Source: Pseudomonas sp. IPO3778 (lineage in GTDB: Bacteria > Pseudomonadota > Gammaproteobacteria > Pseudomonadales > Pseudomonadaceae). From it: a stretch of DNA of 64,000 nucleotides. Made by a program: the position numbers and the translations under genes. The stretch lies in NCBI RefSeq assembly GCF_013386825.1, contig NZ_JACARC010000034.1, positions 162,032 through 226,031 on the forward strand. Reading direction: 5' to 3'. Under the pieces are notes generated by a model that saw only the letters and a program-made list of their open reading frames with translations, was not told where the DNA came from and ran no database searches. The stretch's first letter is position 1. Every line of letters begins with the position of its first letter. Of the stretch, positions 62,970 through 64,000 are shown one piece after another.

Positions 62970-64000
62970 CCCGCGTGGCCGGCCCACGGGAAATTCCGCC
63001 GACGGCGGGGCTTCCCCTGCGCTGGCAGGATTTATTCAGCACTTCAGGTGACCTGGCCCGTTCGCTGGCCCAACAACTCGATATTCCCCTGCCCGCCCTG
63101 CCCTGCTCCGGCACCGCCGCCCTGATCATGGCGCTGCGGGTGTTGCAGCAGCGCATGCCGGGGCGCACCGAACTGATCGTGCCGGCCTATACCTGCCCGC
63201 TGGTGGCCCTGGCGGCCCATCACTGCCCGCCTTTGCGCGTGGTGGCGTGCGATCTGCAGCCCGACAGCCTCGACCTCGACGAACAACAGCTGGCGCAGTT
63301 GTGCACCGAAAACACCCTGGCGATCGTCGTCACCCACCTGGCCGGGCGCGTGGCGGATGTGGGCGCTGCCATTCGTATTGCCGCGCCGCTCGGCGTGGCG
63401 GTGATCGAAGACGCGGCCCAAGCCATGGGTGCGCTGGATGAAGGCAAAAGCGTCGGGCTAAAAGGTGACATCGGCTTTTTCAGCATGGCACTGGGCAAAG
63501 GCCTGACGACGGCGGAAGGCGGCGTGTTGTTCAGCCGGGACGCGGCGCTGCATCAGGCCTTGCACCAGCAATGCCGGCAGGACTTGCCCTTCAGCCTGCG
63601 CTGGGAACTGCAACGCAGCGCCGAACTATGGGGCTATGCGATGGCGTATCAGCCGCGCGGGCTGAAGTACGTGTATGGCAAGCCGCTGCGGGCGGCACTG
63701 GCGCGGGGCGATGAAGTGGCGGCGGTGGGCGACGATTTTTCCGTCAACGACATTCCGTTGCACCGGCTGGGCGGCTATCGCCAGAAAGTCGGTGCCGCCG
63801 CCCTGGCACGCTTGCCCGAGCATTTGCAGCAAGGGCGCCTGCGAGCCTTGCGCCGCGTGGCGCAACTCAACCGCTTGCCCGGCGTGTCGGTGTTGACCGA
63901 CGGCCCCGGCCAGCAAGGCACCTGGCCGTTCCTGATGGTGGTGATGCCCAGCGCTCAAACCCGCGATACCGCCATGGCGCAGCTGTGGACAGCGGGCCTG
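62966..64000 (+). CDS. DegT/DnrJ/EryC1/StrS-family PLP aminotransferase (partial)
   Basis: The frame is open from the ATG at 62966 to the right edge, 345 codons, so the C-terminus is missing. CSGTAALIMAL near residue 47 and VPAYTCPLVALAA near residue 72 bind the cofactor; VIEDAAQAMGA holds Asp149, and MALGKGLTTAEGG holds the likely Schiff-base Lys178. Family members transaminate nucleotide-linked keto sugars or related carbonyls. It overlaps the SMR pair, so it may aminate a lipid-linked or exported sugar. Substrate and final length are unknown. Confidence 0.82.
   Translation, partial: MTRVAGPREIPPTAGLPLRWQDLFSTSGDLARSLAQQLDIPLPALPCSGTAALIMALRVLQQRMPGRTELIVPAYTCPLVALAAHHCPPLRVVACDLQPDSLDLDEQQLAQLCTENTLAIVVTHLAGRVADVGAAIRIAAPLGVAVIEDAAQAMGALDEGKSVGLKGDIGFFSMALGKGLTTAEGGVLFSRDAALHQALHQQCRQDLPFSLRWELQRSAELWGYAMAYQPRGLKYVYGKPLRAALARGDEVAAVGDDFSVNDIPLHRLGGYRQKVGAAALARLPEHLQQGRLRALRRVAQLNRLPGVSVLTDGPGQQGTWPFLMVVMPSAQTRDTAMAQLWTAGL

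Overview
This 64 kb window reads as chromosome of a fluorescens-group Pseudomonas (gamma-proteobacterium). The GC content is high, nearly every gene has its best-remembered relatives in Pseudomonas, and the intergenic spaces are full of the short REP palindromes typical of that group. The stretch from thyA to the right end follows, from memory, the P. aeruginosa PA0342 to PA0306 gene order in inverse numbering: thyA, lgt, a TSUP transporter, an NRDE protein, ptsP, rppH, a HAD phosphatase, ilvA, rpiA, D-2-hydroxyglutarate dehydrogenase, serA, and the PPHD prolyl hydroxylase. I see no rRNA, tRNA, CRISPR array, prophage or intact insertion sequence.

Layout. 1-2.4 kb: end of an aldehyde dehydrogenase, then a Tat-signal protein and a GMC alcohol oxidoreductase. 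2.5-8.3 kb: coaD, a ferredoxin, mutM, an HDOD protein, rlmI and an MFS exporter. 8.3-9.1 kb: a REP-associated transposase (RAYT) gene broken by one stop codon, sitting among three near-identical REP doublets. 9.4-17.6 kb: ilvD, a phosphorylcholine phosphatase, a cystine symporter, folA and a DUF2868/DUF3482 membrane protein plus GTPase pair. 17.6-24.3 kb: an aminoethylphosphonate-type uptake and oxidation operon (PhnZ-like HD oxygenase, FAD oxidoreductase, ABC transporter, LysR regulator). 24.3-27.1 kb: divergent cadA/cadR metal resistance with its MerR-type operator.

27.1-40.9 kb is the main accessory block. Nine genes run leftward from 37.7 kb (aldehyde dehydrogenase, FGGY kinase, HAD phosphatase, RpiR regulator, a second RpiA, a sugar ABC importer, and a ketoglutarate-semialdehyde-type dehydrogenase). 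Three run rightward (FAH-family dehydratase, 2-hydroxyacid dehydrogenase, SDR). They share one 287 bp control region with two copies of the same palindromic box. It looks like a complete catabolic locus for a pentose, pentitol or related sugar acid whose identity I cannot fix; it is the best candidate here for an undescribed pathway.

40.9-64 kb is core metabolism and conserved single genes, including a tandem pair of SdiA-regulated beta-propeller proteins and the divergent serA/D-2-hydroxyglutarate dehydrogenase pair. The right edge cuts an operon of two SMR-type membrane proteins and a DegT-family aminotransferase, an arrangement reminiscent of lipid-linked amino-sugar export. About sixteen palindromic repeat elements of several sequence classes lie between genes, mostly at 3' ends.
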